DNA of 64,000 nt from Winogradskyella sp. Its GTDB lineage: Bacteria; Bacteroidota; Bacteroidia; Flavobacteriales; Flavobacteriaceae. The notes under the pieces are model-generated. The model ran no database searches, had not been told where the DNA came from, and saw only the letters and a list, made by a program, of their open reading frames with translations. A program made the translations under genes and the position numbers. Location: positions 372,001-436,000 of the forward strand of contig NZ_RHLG01000001.1 of the NCBI RefSeq assembly GCF_003712105.1, given 5' to 3'. The first letter of the stretch is position 1. Every line of letters starts with the position of its first letter. This document shows, in pieces, positions 43,509 to 53,420 of this stretch.

Positions 43509-46500
43509 ATGAAAGCATTAAAACTTTTGACAATCTGCTTGCTATTTATAGCAGTAGATGGCTACGCACAAAAACGAAAGAAAAAAACAACTACGCCAGC
43601 TATTAAACTAGCAGACTCTATGTTTCATGGCCTCAAATGGCGTAACATTGGTCCTTTTCGTGGTGGACGTAGTGTTGCCTCTACTGGCGTTATTGGGCAA
43701 CCGCAAACCTATTATATGGGTTCTACAGGTGGTGGTGTTTATAAAACTACAGATGCAGGTATTACATGGAAAAATATTTCGGATGGACAGTTCAAAACAG
43801 GCTCTGTTGGTGCCATTGCAGTCTCAGAAAGTGACACAAACATCGTAGTGGTTGGTATGGGCGAACATGCTGCTCGTGGTGTCATGACCTCTATGGGAGA
43901 TGGCGTTTACAAATCCATGGACGCAGGAAAAACATGGGTGCATATAGGTTTAGAAAATACGCGTCATATTTCGGATGTGATTATTCATCCTACAAATCCA
44001 GATATTATTTATATCAGTGCTCAAGGGGCACAATATGCTCCAACCAAAGAACGCGGTATTTACAAAACAATCGATGGCGGAAAAACTTGGGAACAAATAC
44101 TGTTTGTAAACACAACCACAGGGGCATCATCAGTATCAATGGATATGACTAATCCACGAATTCTTTACGCATCCATGTGGCAACACCGTCGCTATCCGTG
44201 GTTAATAGAATCTGGTGGAGAAGATTCAGGTTTATACAAATCTATTGATGCGGGAAACACTTGGGAAAAATTAGAAAAAGGCTTACCAAAAGAATTCGGG
44301 AAGTCTGGTATTTCGGTATCTAGAGCAAATCCAGAACGTGTATTTGCAGTTATTGAAGCAGAAGGTAAAAAAGGTGGTGTGTATCGTTCTGACAATGCCG
44401 GAAAAACATGGAAACAGGTTAATGGCAATCGTGTAAATATTGCACGCTCTTGGTATTACATGGAAATATTTGCTGATCCTCAAAACGAAAATGTGGTTTA
44501 TGTTTTAAATGCGCCAGTAATGAAATCAATTGATGGCGGAAAAAGCTTTGCTAATATTCCTGTGCCACATGGAGATAATCACCATTTATGGATTAATCCT
44601 TACGACAATACAAACCTCATTAACTCTAATGATGGTGGTGCTAATATTTCGTTTAATAGCGGAAAAAGTTGGAGCACGCAACAAAATCAACCTACATCGC
44701 AATTCTATCGTGTTATTACGGATAATTTAGTGCCTTACAATGTGTACGGTGGCCAACAAGACAATTCGGCCATTGCCATTGCCAGTCGCACAAATGATGC
44801 TGGTATCGACTGGAAAGATTGGTACTCAGTTGCTGGTGGCGAAAGTGCATTTATTGCTTTTGACCCTGATAATCCAGAAACGGTATATGGCGGAACATAC
44901 CAAGGTAATATTAGCAAATGGACAAAATCGTCTCGAGAGCAAAAGTCTATTAAAGAATACCCAGAACTTGGGCTCAGTATTGCCCCTAAAGATTCAAAAT
45001 ACCGCTATAATTGGAATGCACCAATTATTACTTCACCACATAATAGATCAACCATTTATCATGCAGGGAATGTGGTGTTTAAAACCACAGATGGTGGTAC
45101 AAACTGGACAACTGTTAGCCCTGATTTAACCAAAAACGAAAAAGACAAACACGGACCTGGTGGAGCGCCTTTTACTAATGAAGCTGCTGGCGGCGAAAAT
45201 TATAATACCATCACAGTATTAGTAGAATCACAGCATGAAGAAGGAGTGCTCTATGCTGGTACAGATGATGGCTTATTACATGTTACCAAAAATGGCGGTA
45301 CGGATTGGGAAAATATTACACCAAAAGGTATCGAGGATGGCATCATAAATAGTATAGATGTATCTGAGCATGATGCTAGTACAGCTTATGTGGTAATTAT
45401 GCGCTATAAATCTCAAGACCTTAAATCTTACATTTTTAAAACTACAGACTATGGTCAAACTTGGACTAAAATTGTAAACGGCTTAGATGACCCTAATGGC
45501 TTTGCAAGGGTTGTTAGAGCCGATAAAAAACAAAAAGGATTATTGTACGCAGGTACCGAAACAGGATTATATATCTCTAACGATGACGGTGCACATTGGC
45601 AACGTCTCAACTTAGGATTACCAGTGGTTGCTATTAATGATTTAACCATACAAGATAATGACTTAGTTGCGGCAACTTCTGGTCGTGGCTTCTGGATTTT
45701 AGACGACTTAGGCGCATTACAACAAATGGGAACTTCGCAAAAATCCGTTGAAATATTTAAGCCTAAACCTAGCTATCGCATTTTTGGTGGTGTGTCTAAA
45801 GCTACAGGTCAAGGTCAAAACCCAAAATCTGGTGTTACTTTCGATTATTACTTAGATAAGGATGCAGATACGTTAGACCTTAAGCTCGAAATCTTACAAG
45901 GTTCAAAAGTGATTAGAGCCTACACAAACAAAACCCCAAAAGGTTTTAAATCTTGGCCTGGTGGACCAAGCAAACCACAAATATTACCAGCAAAAAAAGG
46001 GTATAACCGATTTACTTGGGACTTTAATAGAGACGCATTACCATCTATAAATAAAGTTTTTGTGTTTGGCGGACATGGAGGCTCTAGTGTAGCTCCTGGA
46101 GATTATAAATTAAGATTGACTTTAGATGGTGAAGCTGTGGAAACCATGGCTGCTATTCTTCCAAATCCAGCAATTAATTCAACTTCTAGTGATTTTGCTG
46201 AACAACAAGATATACTAGTAGCTATTGAAAATACGGTGAGAGATATGCACCAATCTGTAAACCAGATGCGCTCTGCAAAAGCTCAGCTTAATAGCTACGC
46301 CAAACTTTTAAAAGGTAATGACAATGCCAAAGCCTTGATTGAAAAAGGTAAAGCCTTAACAAAGCGCATTAATAGTTGGGAAGAAAATCTTATTCAAGCT
46401 AAGCAAAAAACCTTTCAGGATGTGATTAATTTTAATAACAAACTCAATGCACAACTCATTAATTTAAAAGGCTATATAGACCAAGCAAACCCTAAAGTTA

Positions 46501-46655
46501 CAAGTGGCGCTAAAGAACGTTTTAAGGACTTAATGCAAGATTGGAACGTTTATAAAAACGAACGTGATGCTATTATAAATACAGAGATGAGCGCTTATAA
46601 CGACTTGTATAAATCTCTCAATTTACCAGCACTTATTCTTAAAAAGAATGACTAA
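43509..46655 (+). CDS. Secreted BNR/VPS10 (sortilin-like) beta-propeller protein
   Basis: 1048 residues. Signal peptide 1-21 ([16 protein letters not shown]). At least ten Asp-box/BNR units follow: [56 protein letters not shown] and others between residues 60 and 720. This fits a ten-bladed or double propeller as in VPS10/sortilin and xyloglucanase relatives; it is often named glycosyl hydrolase, but no catalytic residues can be assigned. Residues 750-880 are beta-rich and 890-1040 helical. No T9SS C-terminal sorting domain is visible. It sits between array members 5 and 6, its stop sharing one base with the next start (TAATG). Confidence 0.85.
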   Translation: MKALKLLTICLLFIAVDGYAQKRKKKTTTPAIKLADSMFHGLKWRNIGPFRGGRSVASTGVIGQPQTYYMGSTGGGVYKTTDAGITWKNISDGQFKTGSVGAIAVSESDTNIVVVGMGEHAARGVMTSMGDGVYKSMDAGKTWVHIGLENTRHISDVIIHPTNPDIIYISAQGAQYAPTKERGIYKTIDGGKTWEQILFVNTTTGASSVSMDMTNPRILYASMWQHRRYPWLIESGGEDSGLYKSIDAGNTWEKLEKGLPKEFGKSGISVSRANPERVFAVIEAEGKKGGVYRSDNAGKTWKQVNGNRVNIARSWYYMEIFADPQNENVVYVLNAPVMKSIDGGKSFANIPVPHGDNHHLWINPYDNTNLINSNDGGANISFNSGKSWSTQQNQPTSQFYRVITDNLVPYNVYGGQQDNSAIAIASRTNDAGIDWKDWYSVAGGESAFIAFDPDNPETVYGGTYQGNISKWTKSSREQKSIKEYPELGLSIAPKDSKYRYNWNAPIITSPHNRSTIYHAGNVVFKTTDGGTNWTTVSPDLTKNEKDKHGPGGAPFTNEAAGGENYNTITVLVESQHEEGVLYAGTDDGLLHVTKNGGTDWENITPKGIEDGIINSIDVSEHDASTAYVVIMRYKSQDLKSYIFKTTDYGQTWTKIVNGLDDPNGFARVVRADKKQKGLLYAGTETGLYISNDDGAHWQRLNLGLPVVAINDLTIQDNDLVAATSGRGFWILDDLGALQQMGTSQKSVEIFKPKPSYRIFGGVSKATGQGQNPKSGVTFDYYLDKDADTLDLKLEILQGSKVIRAYTNKTPKGFKSWPGGPSKPQILPAKKGYNRFTWDFNRDALPSINKVFVFGGHGGSSVAPGDYKLRLTLDGEAVETMAAILPNPAINSTSSDFAEQQDILVAIENTVRDMHQSVNQMRSAKAQLNSYAKLLKGNDNAKALIEKGKALTKRINSWEENLIQAKQKTFQDVINFNNKLNAQLINLKGYIDQANPKVTSGAKERFKDLMQDWNVYKNERDAIINTEMSAYNDLYKSLNLPALILKKND

Positions 46656-47413
46656 TGATTAAATTCTTTAGACATATTCGCCGTTCACTAATCCAAGAAA
46701 ATAAAATGGGAAAATACTTTAAATACGCTATTGGTGAGATTGTACTTGTGGTTATTGGAATCCTCATTGCTTTACAGATTAATAATTGGAATGAGAACCG
46801 AAAAGACAGAGCTGAAGAACTCAAAATACTAAAGAGTCTACATAAAGAAGTTAAATCTAATATTGCAGCTTTTGATTTCGACTACACAATTCAGCAGAGA
46901 AATATGAAGGCGATTCAAAATGTAGTCATATTAAGACCATCATTATATACTCTGGGGCAATTAGATTCCATATTTTCATCTACAAGACCACATAGTTATA
47001 ACGCCTCTTTTGGCATCTTAAATAGTATTGTTAGCACAGGAAAAATAGAATTAATTACTAATGACTCTCTAAAAGAAAGTATCTCTGAGCTTAAGGACTA
47101 TATTATAGATTATAGAGAAGATGAAGACAAAACTCTAGACATGGGCACTTACATCACCAAACTCTGGGTAGAAGACGAGTTTTATATAGATAATGAGATA
47201 TTAATGGGTGTAAGACCAAGAACAGCATTAGAAGAGCAACAAGACAAACAAAAGTATATTGCACTTTATAATTCACCTAAAATTAAAAAAGCCTTTTTAT
47301 CAATGCTTACTCTTAATGCTGGTGTTATAGAAGAAGGTGGACGATTAAAGCACCGCTTTACGAGATTATTAGAAACTATCGAGAGTGAAATTCAACGATT
47401 AGGTAATGATTAA
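46655..47413 (+). CDS. DUF6090 array member 6
   Basis: 252 residues, first copy after the BNR gene, MGKYFKYA subtype. The shared motif is close to consensus: GILNSIVSTGKIELITNDSLKESISEL (120-146). The preceding part has DFDYTIQQRNMKAIQNVVILRPSLYTLGQLDSIF. The tail includes YITKLWVEDEFYIDNEILMG and a basic RLKHRFTRLLETIESEI. It starts on the last base of the BNR stop codon and ends GND through an 8-base overlap. Confidence 0.83.
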   Translation: MIKFFRHIRRSLIQENKMGKYFKYAIGEIVLVVIGILIALQINNWNENRKDRAEELKILKSLHKEVKSNIAAFDFDYTIQQRNMKAIQNVVILRPSLYTLGQLDSIFSSTRPHSYNASFGILNSIVSTGKIELITNDSLKESISELKDYIIDYREDEDKTLDMGTYITKLWVEDEFYIDNEILMGVRPRTALEEQQDKQKYIALYNSPKIKKAFLSMLTLNAGVIEEGGRLKHRFTRLLETIESEIQRLGND

Positions 47414-48137
47414 ATTCTTTAGACATATAAGGAAATCATTGTTAGAACAAAGCAAAATGGGAAAATACTTTAAATATGCTATTGGCGAAATTATTTTGGT
47501 AGTCATTGGAATTTTGATTGCGCTTCAAGTAAATAATTGGAATGAAAATAGAAAGTTGATAAAACAACAGAAAGGATTAACGGCATCAATTAAGAAAGAC
47601 TTAAAAGCAGATATTACCTATTTGAATGAATACATAGAGAAGCTCCGAAGAGACTATGAAATTCTACAAGACCAATCAATAAAAGTTAACCGCATATCCT
47701 ACAGTAAAGATTCTCTCATACATTTTTTAAAAAAAGAAATCTATATTTTTTCGGTAACCTTTGAAGGATTTAATAACAACTCTTATGAATCTATAAAAAC
47801 ATCCGGTAAACTGGACATTTTAGATGAAGCACTAAAACAGCCCTTATATGAGCTTTCTATTTTACAGAGCGTCAACTATGATAAAAATCAAGGCTTGGCA
47901 AATGATTATTATGATGAAATAGAAAATCTTGTTAGGTATTATCCAATACAAGTGCCTTTTGCCTTTATCAAAGATACTTCTCAAAATGATTTTGTTTGGA
48001 AGAATATGAATAAGAAAGACATGATACTAAACCTTAATTCTTGGGGAACCGTGAAAGCAAACTATTTAAGAGTTACTCTTGGAGATTTTATTAAGATTTT
48101 AGAAAAAACAAAGGTTGTTTTAAAACTATTAGAATAA
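47406..48137 (+). CDS. DUF6090 array member 7
   Basis: 243 residues, MGKYFKYA subtype with QVNNWNENRK. Lysine-rich after the helix (LIKQQKGLTASIKKDLKADI). The shared motif is SYESIKTSGKLDILDEALKQPLYELS (126-151). The C-terminal tail ends TKVVLKLLE, unlike the ND-type ends of its neighbours, because this junction is a 4-base gap: TAA, TGAT, then the next ATG. The gap duplicates ATGAT, as if the start sequence was partly copied. Confidence 0.83.
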   Translation: MIKFFRHIRKSLLEQSKMGKYFKYAIGEIILVVIGILIALQVNNWNENRKLIKQQKGLTASIKKDLKADITYLNEYIEKLRRDYEILQDQSIKVNRISYSKDSLIHFLKKEIYIFSVTFEGFNNNSYESIKTSGKLDILDEALKQPLYELSILQSVNYDKNQGLANDYYDEIENLVRYYPIQVPFAFIKDTSQNDFVWKNMNKKDMILNLNSWGTVKANYLRVTLGDFIKILEKTKVVLKLLE

Positions 48138-48141
48138 TGAT

Positions 48142-48849
48142 ATGATTAAATTCTTTAGACATATTCGTAAATCCTTAATTGAAGACAACAAAATGGGAAA
48201 ATATTTTAAGTATGCTATTGGTGAAATATTACTCGTAGTTATCGGCATTCTATTAGCGCTACAAATAAATACATGGAAAGAGTCAAGAGCCAATCGTCAG
48301 TTAGAGATACGCTATTTAACCAATATGCTAGGAGAATTAAGAACCGACTCTGTTGGTATTAATAACAAGCTTAACCAAGTTATGAGACAAGCCCAGACTA
48401 AAAATCAATTTTTAGATATGGTCAAAGGCAAAACAGAGGTAGATTCGTTATTTGAATACTTTAAGATTCAATGGGCACCTATTTTTCCTTATAAAACTTT
48501 AAATGCCACATATAGTGAAATGACCAGTAGCGGACATCTCGCTATCATTAGAAATGACCCTTTACGAGAGCAGATAATAAAAACGTATAATCAGTTTGAT
48601 GATTTAAAAGAAAATGAGGCATTTTTTATAGATTTTTATTCTGAGCAAATAACTACTATGAGCGCTTATTTTCGTGATATGTACAACCCAACTTATGATG
48701 AGATAATAAATATTGGCCAACATGGAGAATTAACTAATAGCATTAGACTTAATGGTGCCAACTCGCGAGCAGAATTTTATAAAAAAGCAATGTTAGGCTG
48801 TGAAGAATTAATAAAAAGTATCAACGATTATAAACAAAACATTGAATGA
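48142..48849 (+). CDS. DUF6090 array member 8
   Basis: 235 residues, the shortest intact copy. The conserved post-helix segment is altered to QINTWKESRA. The shared motif reads TYSEMTSSGHLAIIRNDPLREQIIKTYN (123-150). Distinct features are methionine-rich stretches (NMLGELRTDS; NQVMRQAQTKNQFLDMV) and a tail with one cysteine (KKAMLGCEELIKSIND). It overlaps the next copy by 4 bases. Confidence 0.83.
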   Translation: MIKFFRHIRKSLIEDNKMGKYFKYAIGEILLVVIGILLALQINTWKESRANRQLEIRYLTNMLGELRTDSVGINNKLNQVMRQAQTKNQFLDMVKGKTEVDSLFEYFKIQWAPIFPYKTLNATYSEMTSSGHLAIIRNDPLREQIIKTYNQFDDLKENEAFFIDFYSEQITTMSAYFRDMYNPTYDEIINIGQHGELTNSIRLNGANSRAEFYKKAMLGCEELIKSINDYKQNIE

Positions 48850-49589
48850 TTAAATTCTTTAGACATATTAGAAAATCATTGTTAGAAAAAAATCAAATGG
48901 GAAAGTACTTTAAATATGCTATTGGTGAGATACTACTTGTAGTTATCGGGATTTTAATTGCATTACAAATTAATAATTGGAATGAAAATAGAAAAGAAAG
49001 AATCTATGAAACTAAAATTTTATCTGAAATCAGAAAGGACCTCTTGTTAGACTCCATATACTTTAATGCTTTAAAAAGTAGAGCCAAAATTACACTACGT
49101 GGTGTAAATGAATTGAGAGCAATAAATACAAGTGGGGATTTTATTTCTGACTCAATATGTAGTTCATACTCAAGGCTAGGAATTGGTGTTAATTATAGCT
49201 ACCGCAACGGATCTTATGAATCTCTAAAATCTGTTGGATTAGATAGAATATCAAATGATTCTTTACGAAATCAAATTTCTAAAATTTATGACTTTACTTT
49301 TCCAAGGAATAAAGAACTAGTTTACAATATTCAAAACAGTAGAGATGATAAATACTTGAAAACTTTTGAGGAATTCTTTTATTATGATATTAACACCAAA
49401 GGTAATGTTATAACTAAACCTAAATTAAAAATATCTGGAGAAGATATTTATAGAAGTTTAAGCTTTACCACTACGATAGTATTTACAGAATCTTATGCAG
49501 AAGAACTTTTAATACGCTTAAATATAGTTCTAGGTCATATTAGTGATTTACTCTTAAATCTAGATAAAGAATTAAATAGTAATGATTAA
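48846..49589 (+). CDS. DUF6090 array member 9
   Basis: 247 residues. The N-terminus is identical to member 5 over about the first 45 residues. The shared motif is SYESLKSVGLDRISNDSLRNQISKIYDF (123-150). It is preceded by a Ser/Tyr-rich section SDSICSSYSRLGIGVNYSYRNG. The tail has FEEFFYYDINTKGNVITKPK and a hydrophobic end HISDLLLNLDKELNSND. It joins member 10 by an 8-base overlap. Confidence 0.83.
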   Translation: MIKFFRHIRKSLLEKNQMGKYFKYAIGEILLVVIGILIALQINNWNENRKERIYETKILSEIRKDLLLDSIYFNALKSRAKITLRGVNELRAINTSGDFISDSICSSYSRLGIGVNYSYRNGSYESLKSVGLDRISNDSLRNQISKIYDFTFPRNKELVYNIQNSRDDKYLKTFEEFFYYDINTKGNVITKPKLKISGEDIYRSLSFTTTIVFTESYAEELLIRLNIVLGHISDLLLNLDKELNSND

Positions 49590-50307
49590 ATTCTTCAGAC
49601 ATATTCGCCGCTCACTTTTAAATGAAAATCGTATGGGAAAATACTTTAAATATGCCTTTGGTGAAATATTGCTTGTAGTAATCGGAATCCTTATTGCATT
49701 GCAGATTAATAATTGGAATGAATCTAACAAAGCCAAAAAAACAGAAGTTTATGTGTTAACCGAAATCCTAAATAACCTTGAAGAAGATAGTGATATACTT
49801 AAACATATGATACAAAAAAGAGAGAAGGCAAAAACTTCTGTATCGAAAATGATATCTTATTTAGAAGAATCGAGTATTTCGCAGGATACCTTAGAGGCCG
49901 ATTTACTAAATATGCTAACTTTTGAACGTTATTTCCCAATAAACAATGGTTATGAAATATGTAAATCAAAAGGATTAGAGCTTTCAAACAACTTACTAAT
50001 TTCAAAAATATCACGCTACTACAATTATGAGCAACCCAAGGCAAACAAAAGCATTATCGATGTGGAAAATGCTATTTTGGAAATCCTTGAAGACACAAAA
50101 AGTATAAGTCGGTTTATTGAAGTATTAACGCTTAACGAAGAAATAAAACTCACAAATTACCAAGACGAGCAGTTCTTGGCGGAACTTAAAACAGAAACTG
50201 TAGCCTTTAAAAACAATAACGTAGGAACATTGTCTGTCATAAAAGATTTATATGACATTAATAAATCATTGAGAAATGAAATTAGAGATGAAATAGGGCA
50301 TGATTAA
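49582..50307 (+). CDS. DUF6090 array member 10
   Basis: 241 residues. The N-terminal linker is NENRMGKYFKYAFGEI. The shared motif is rearranged: GYEICKSKGLELSNNLLISKISRYYNYE (123-150) keeps position, the SKG core and the helix but loses NDSL. The region before it is rich in Ser/Thr and Glu (LEESSISQDTLEADLLNM). It ends IGHD by 8-base overlap. Confidence 0.82.
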   Translation: MIKFFRHIRRSLLNENRMGKYFKYAFGEILLVVIGILIALQINNWNESNKAKKTEVYVLTEILNNLEEDSDILKHMIQKREKAKTSVSKMISYLEESSISQDTLEADLLNMLTFERYFPINNGYEICKSKGLELSNNLLISKISRYYNYEQPKANKSIIDVENAILEILEDTKSISRFIEVLTLNEEIKLTNYQDEQFLAELKTETVAFKNNNVGTLSVIKDLYDINKSLRNEIRDEIGHD

Positions 50308-51112
50308 ATTCTTTCGCCACATACGTCGTTCACTAATTAACCAAAATCAAATGGGAAAATATTTTAAATACGCTATTGGTGAAATACTGCTTGTAGTAAT
50401 CGGAATCCTAATAGCATTGCAGATTAATAATTGGAATGAGAATCGAAAAAACAGGGCTCAGGAGCAAGAAATCTTAACTCAATTATTTTCAGAGTACGGT
50501 AGTAATTTAGAACAAATTGAAAGTAAAATAAGTTTAAGGGACGATGTAATAAAATCATGCATAAAACTGCTAAGCTATACTCAAAACCCTCCTGAGAATC
50601 TTTCTCCTGATAGTATAGATTATCATTTATCACGCGTTGTTCTCAGACCAACTTTCGATCCGCAATTGGGTGTAAGTAATGAACTCATTAACTCTGGAAA
50701 GCTTTATCTATTGAGTAATCCTCAGTTGCGAAATAGCATTTCGTCATATCCAAGTTTTTTAAAAGAACTAAATGAAGAAGAAATGAATATTTTTAGGATT
50801 ACGGAAGAACAATTATTTCCATTTCTTGTAGCTAACTATCAAATTGGTGGTTTGAGCACGCAATTTTTATTTGATGAAGAGCTTAGATTACGCTTTACAA
50901 TAGGAAAAGAACTAAGCGATTTCTCAGATTTAGAAGACCTTATTCCTAAAGCCGATTTCACCAATCTGCTCAGCCATCCAGACTTCGAAGACCATATTGC
51001 CCGGATTCTTGGTATGACGCCATACACTAATGAACAGTCTATTGGTGTTAGAACCAAAACACAAGAGATTTTAGAATTGATAACTTCTTCTCAAAAGCAA
51101 AGAGATGATTAA
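50300..51112 (+). CDS. DUF6090 array member 11
   Basis: 270 residues. The shared motif is very clear: SNELINSGKLYLLSNPQLRNSISSYPSF (126-153). The extracytoplasmic part contains YGSNLEQIESKISLRDDVIKSCIKLL before the motif and a long acidic tail (FSDLEDLIPKADFTNLLSHPDFEDHI) after it. It ends QRDD by 8-base overlap with member 12. Confidence 0.83.
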   Translation: MIKFFRHIRRSLINQNQMGKYFKYAIGEILLVVIGILIALQINNWNENRKNRAQEQEILTQLFSEYGSNLEQIESKISLRDDVIKSCIKLLSYTQNPPENLSPDSIDYHLSRVVLRPTFDPQLGVSNELINSGKLYLLSNPQLRNSISSYPSFLKELNEEEMNIFRITEEQLFPFLVANYQIGGLSTQFLFDEELRLRFTIGKELSDFSDLEDLIPKADFTNLLSHPDFEDHIARILGMTPYTNEQSIGVRTKTQEILELITSSQKQRDD

Positions 51113-51839
51113 ATTCTTTAGACATATTCGTCATTCACTAATCCAGAAAAATCAAATGGGAAAATATTTTAAATACGCTATTGGTGAAATTCTGCTTGTA
51201 GTAATCGGAATCCTAATAGCATTGCAGATTAATAATTGGAGTGATAAATCGAAGCTCATGGAGCAAGAAAAAGTATACTTAAAACAGTTACTCCATGATT
51301 TCATGGCTAATAAAGAAGGAATAAGTTATTTTAAAAAAGCCTATGAGGGAGAACTAAAACATCTAGACGTGATACTTAGGCACACTGGGCCAAATGTTGA
51401 AATACCTTCTGATAAAATTTTTGATTCTATTCAAAATTTAAACACGCCAAATGTTGAATTATTATATGCTACGACTGAAACTCAGACCGATTTAAATTTA
51501 GATTTAATATCAAATAACAATTTAAAACAAACAATTAAACGGTTTCCTATAACCTATAAATTCTACGACGGTAATGAAAGAGGTTTGGATGAATTGGTGA
51601 TAGAACAAAGAAAAATTCACCAACAGTATATACCTCTAATAATAAATGAAAATAAAAACTATGGTCAGGAATTCCATCCTATCGATACTGTTGGATTTTT
51701 AAGAAATAAAGAATTCCAAAATATAACTGTAGACCGTTTATGGGTGACCCGGACGGCTATAAATAGATTAAAAAGTGTAGAACAACATAATGACTCTATA
51801 GTAAAACTTATAGAAATAGAATTGAGCAAGCATGATTAA
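51105..51839 (+). CDS. DUF6090 array member 12
   Basis: 244 residues. The post-helix segment is QINNWSDKSK. The shared motif is TTETQTDLNLDLISNNNLKQTIKRFPITYKF (123-153), with ISNNNLK in place of the NDSLK core and no SG pair. Other parts: LLHDFMANKEGISYFKKAYEGELKHLDVI and a polar tail FLRNKEFQNITVDRLW, similar in pattern to the NKEFNNVIMSRM tail of member 3. It ends SKHD by 8-base overlap. Confidence 0.83.
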   Translation: MIKFFRHIRHSLIQKNQMGKYFKYAIGEILLVVIGILIALQINNWSDKSKLMEQEKVYLKQLLHDFMANKEGISYFKKAYEGELKHLDVILRHTGPNVEIPSDKIFDSIQNLNTPNVELLYATTETQTDLNLDLISNNNLKQTIKRFPITYKFYDGNERGLDELVIEQRKIHQQYIPLIINENKNYGQEFHPIDTVGFLRNKEFQNITVDRLWVTRTAINRLKSVEQHNDSIVKLIEIELSKHD

Positions 51840-52641
51840 ATTCTTCCGTCATATACGTCGCTCACTAATCCAAGAAAACAAAATGGGAAAATACTTTAAA
51901 TACGCTATTGGTGAAATTGTTCTTGTAATGATCGGAATTTTATTGGCATTACAGATTAACAACTGGAATCAGAATCGTCTTAATACAGACTTAGAATCTT
52001 TATACTATAAACGACTTTTAGATGATGTAAGAGAAGAAGAACAAATTCTTGAGGCTATTATTAATTATTCTAATCAAGTTACTTTTCATGCAAAAAGGGC
52101 AATAGCAGTTTTCGAAAATTCTTCAAAGGCTGCCGATAATCCTGTTGAAAATATAATAGATATGTATCAGGCAAGTCAATTTACAGATTCATATTCAGCA
52201 GAATCAACTTTTAAAGAATTAATTGCTTCTGGTCAAATAAATCTCCTACAAAATGACAGTATAAAAACTGCATTAATTAGATATTATGATGCTGAATGGG
52301 CTGAATCTGGAACCTTTACATTTAAAAATAAGTATAGAGAGAATCTAAGAGGAAAAATGCCAGATGATATTCAAACACAGATTCGAATGAATTGTGGCGA
52401 TATATATCTAAAAAAAGGAAACAGTTATCTCATAAGCTTACCTGACAAATGCAATATTGATCTGGATATTAATATTGCAAAATCTGTAATAGATGAGTTA
52501 CGCACGGACGAGAGTTTAAAAAAAGATTTAAGGTATCTAATCGGTAATGAGGAAGGAAAAATGAATGATTTAAAACCAATAAAGAAGCAACTGAATAACC
52601 TTATTTCACTTTTAGAAGAAATTAATAATGAAAATCAATGA
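51832..52641 (+). CDS. DUF6090 array member 13
   Basis: 269 residues. The helix reads IVLVMIGILLAL, a valine-to-methionine change shared only with member 14, suggesting a recent duplication of the module between them. The shared motif is TFKELIASGQINLLQNDSIKTALIRYYDAEW (126-156). The tail has two cysteines (RMNCGDIYLKKGNSYLISLPDKC), which could form a disulphide if exported. It overlaps member 14 by 4 bases. Confidence 0.83.
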   Translation: MIKFFRHIRRSLIQENKMGKYFKYAIGEIVLVMIGILLALQINNWNQNRLNTDLESLYYKRLLDDVREEEQILEAIINYSNQVTFHAKRAIAVFENSSKAADNPVENIIDMYQASQFTDSYSAESTFKELIASGQINLLQNDSIKTALIRYYDAEWAESGTFTFKNKYRENLRGKMPDDIQTQIRMNCGDIYLKKGNSYLISLPDKCNIDLDINIAKSVIDELRTDESLKKDLRYLIGNEEGKMNDLKPIKKQLNNLISLLEEINNENQ

Positions 52642-53420
52642 TTAAATTCTTCCGTCATATCCGTCGCACACTAATCCAAGAAAACAAAATGGGAAAATAC
52701 TTTAAATATGCTATTGGCGAGATTATTCTTGTAATGATTGGTATTCTATTAGCACTCCAAATTAATAATTGGAATGATCATAGAAAATCAGTATCCGACT
52801 CCAAAATACTCATCAACGAAATGATTAATGATTTGGCTTCAGACACACTCTATTTAGAAAATGCTGAAACCAAATTAAAACGAAGATTAAAACTTGAAGA
52901 ATGGATATTATTCAAAACCTCTTACACGCTTAAAGACATGGATTCTATTAAGATGGCTATAGATGGTGGTTATTTCGATTTCTATATCAATGACCGTACG
53001 TTTCAAAAAATTCAAAATTCGGCACAATCAAAATTAATTGGGTTTGATAATCTTTATAAAGCAATTGCCGATTATTATACCATTACCAAAAAACGTATCG
53101 AAAAAAATACCGAATACGAAATTCGAGAAACTACCAGAAAGGACATCGGTATCTGGGACAAGTTTGCAAAAGAGATTGAAATAGATGCGGTTTTTAATAC
53201 CGATTATACGGGTCGTGCATTAGATGTCACTTTCCCTAAAATTAAATCTACGGATGAGCAAAACCAGAAGATTATTGACCTCATCTCTACAATTGAAGCT
53301 CGTAATTACCTTAAACAAAACTATGGGCGTCATCTATTTCTGTTTGTCTATTTTAGAGATACTAATAAAAAGGCTAAAGCTCTAATTTCCGATATACAAA
53401 AGGCTTTAGAAGACGATTAA
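52638..53420 (+). CDS. DUF6090 array member 14
   Basis: 260 residues, last intact copy. The helix is IILVMIGILLAL. The motif is diverged: TFQKIQNSAQSKLIGFDNLYKAIADYYTIT (121-150), keeping spacing and the AIADYY helix. The tail is lysine-rich (YFRDTNKKAKALISDIQKALEDD). The final Asp-stop comes from ACGATTAA, the mutated start of the decayed next copy, the same 8-base geometry as the live junctions. Confidence 0.82.
   Translation: MIKFFRHIRRTLIQENKMGKYFKYAIGEIILVMIGILLALQINNWNDHRKSVSDSKILINEMINDLASDTLYLENAETKLKRRLKLEEWILFKTSYTLKDMDSIKMAIDGGYFDFYINDRTFQKIQNSAQSKLIGFDNLYKAIADYYTITKKRIEKNTEYEIRETTRKDIGIWDKFAKEIEIDAVFNTDYTGRALDVTFPKIKSTDEQNQKIIDLISTIEARNYLKQNYGRHLFLFVYFRDTNKKAKALISDIQKALEDD

Noticed and set aside
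44740-45129. 129-codon plus-strand frame inside the BNR gene
   Set aside because: Out-of-frame shadow; the BNR frame holds the Asp boxes across the same bases.
43509-46655. Glycoside hydrolase assignment for the BNR protein
   Set aside because: Asp boxes define a propeller only; no catalytic acid pair could be identified from the sequence.
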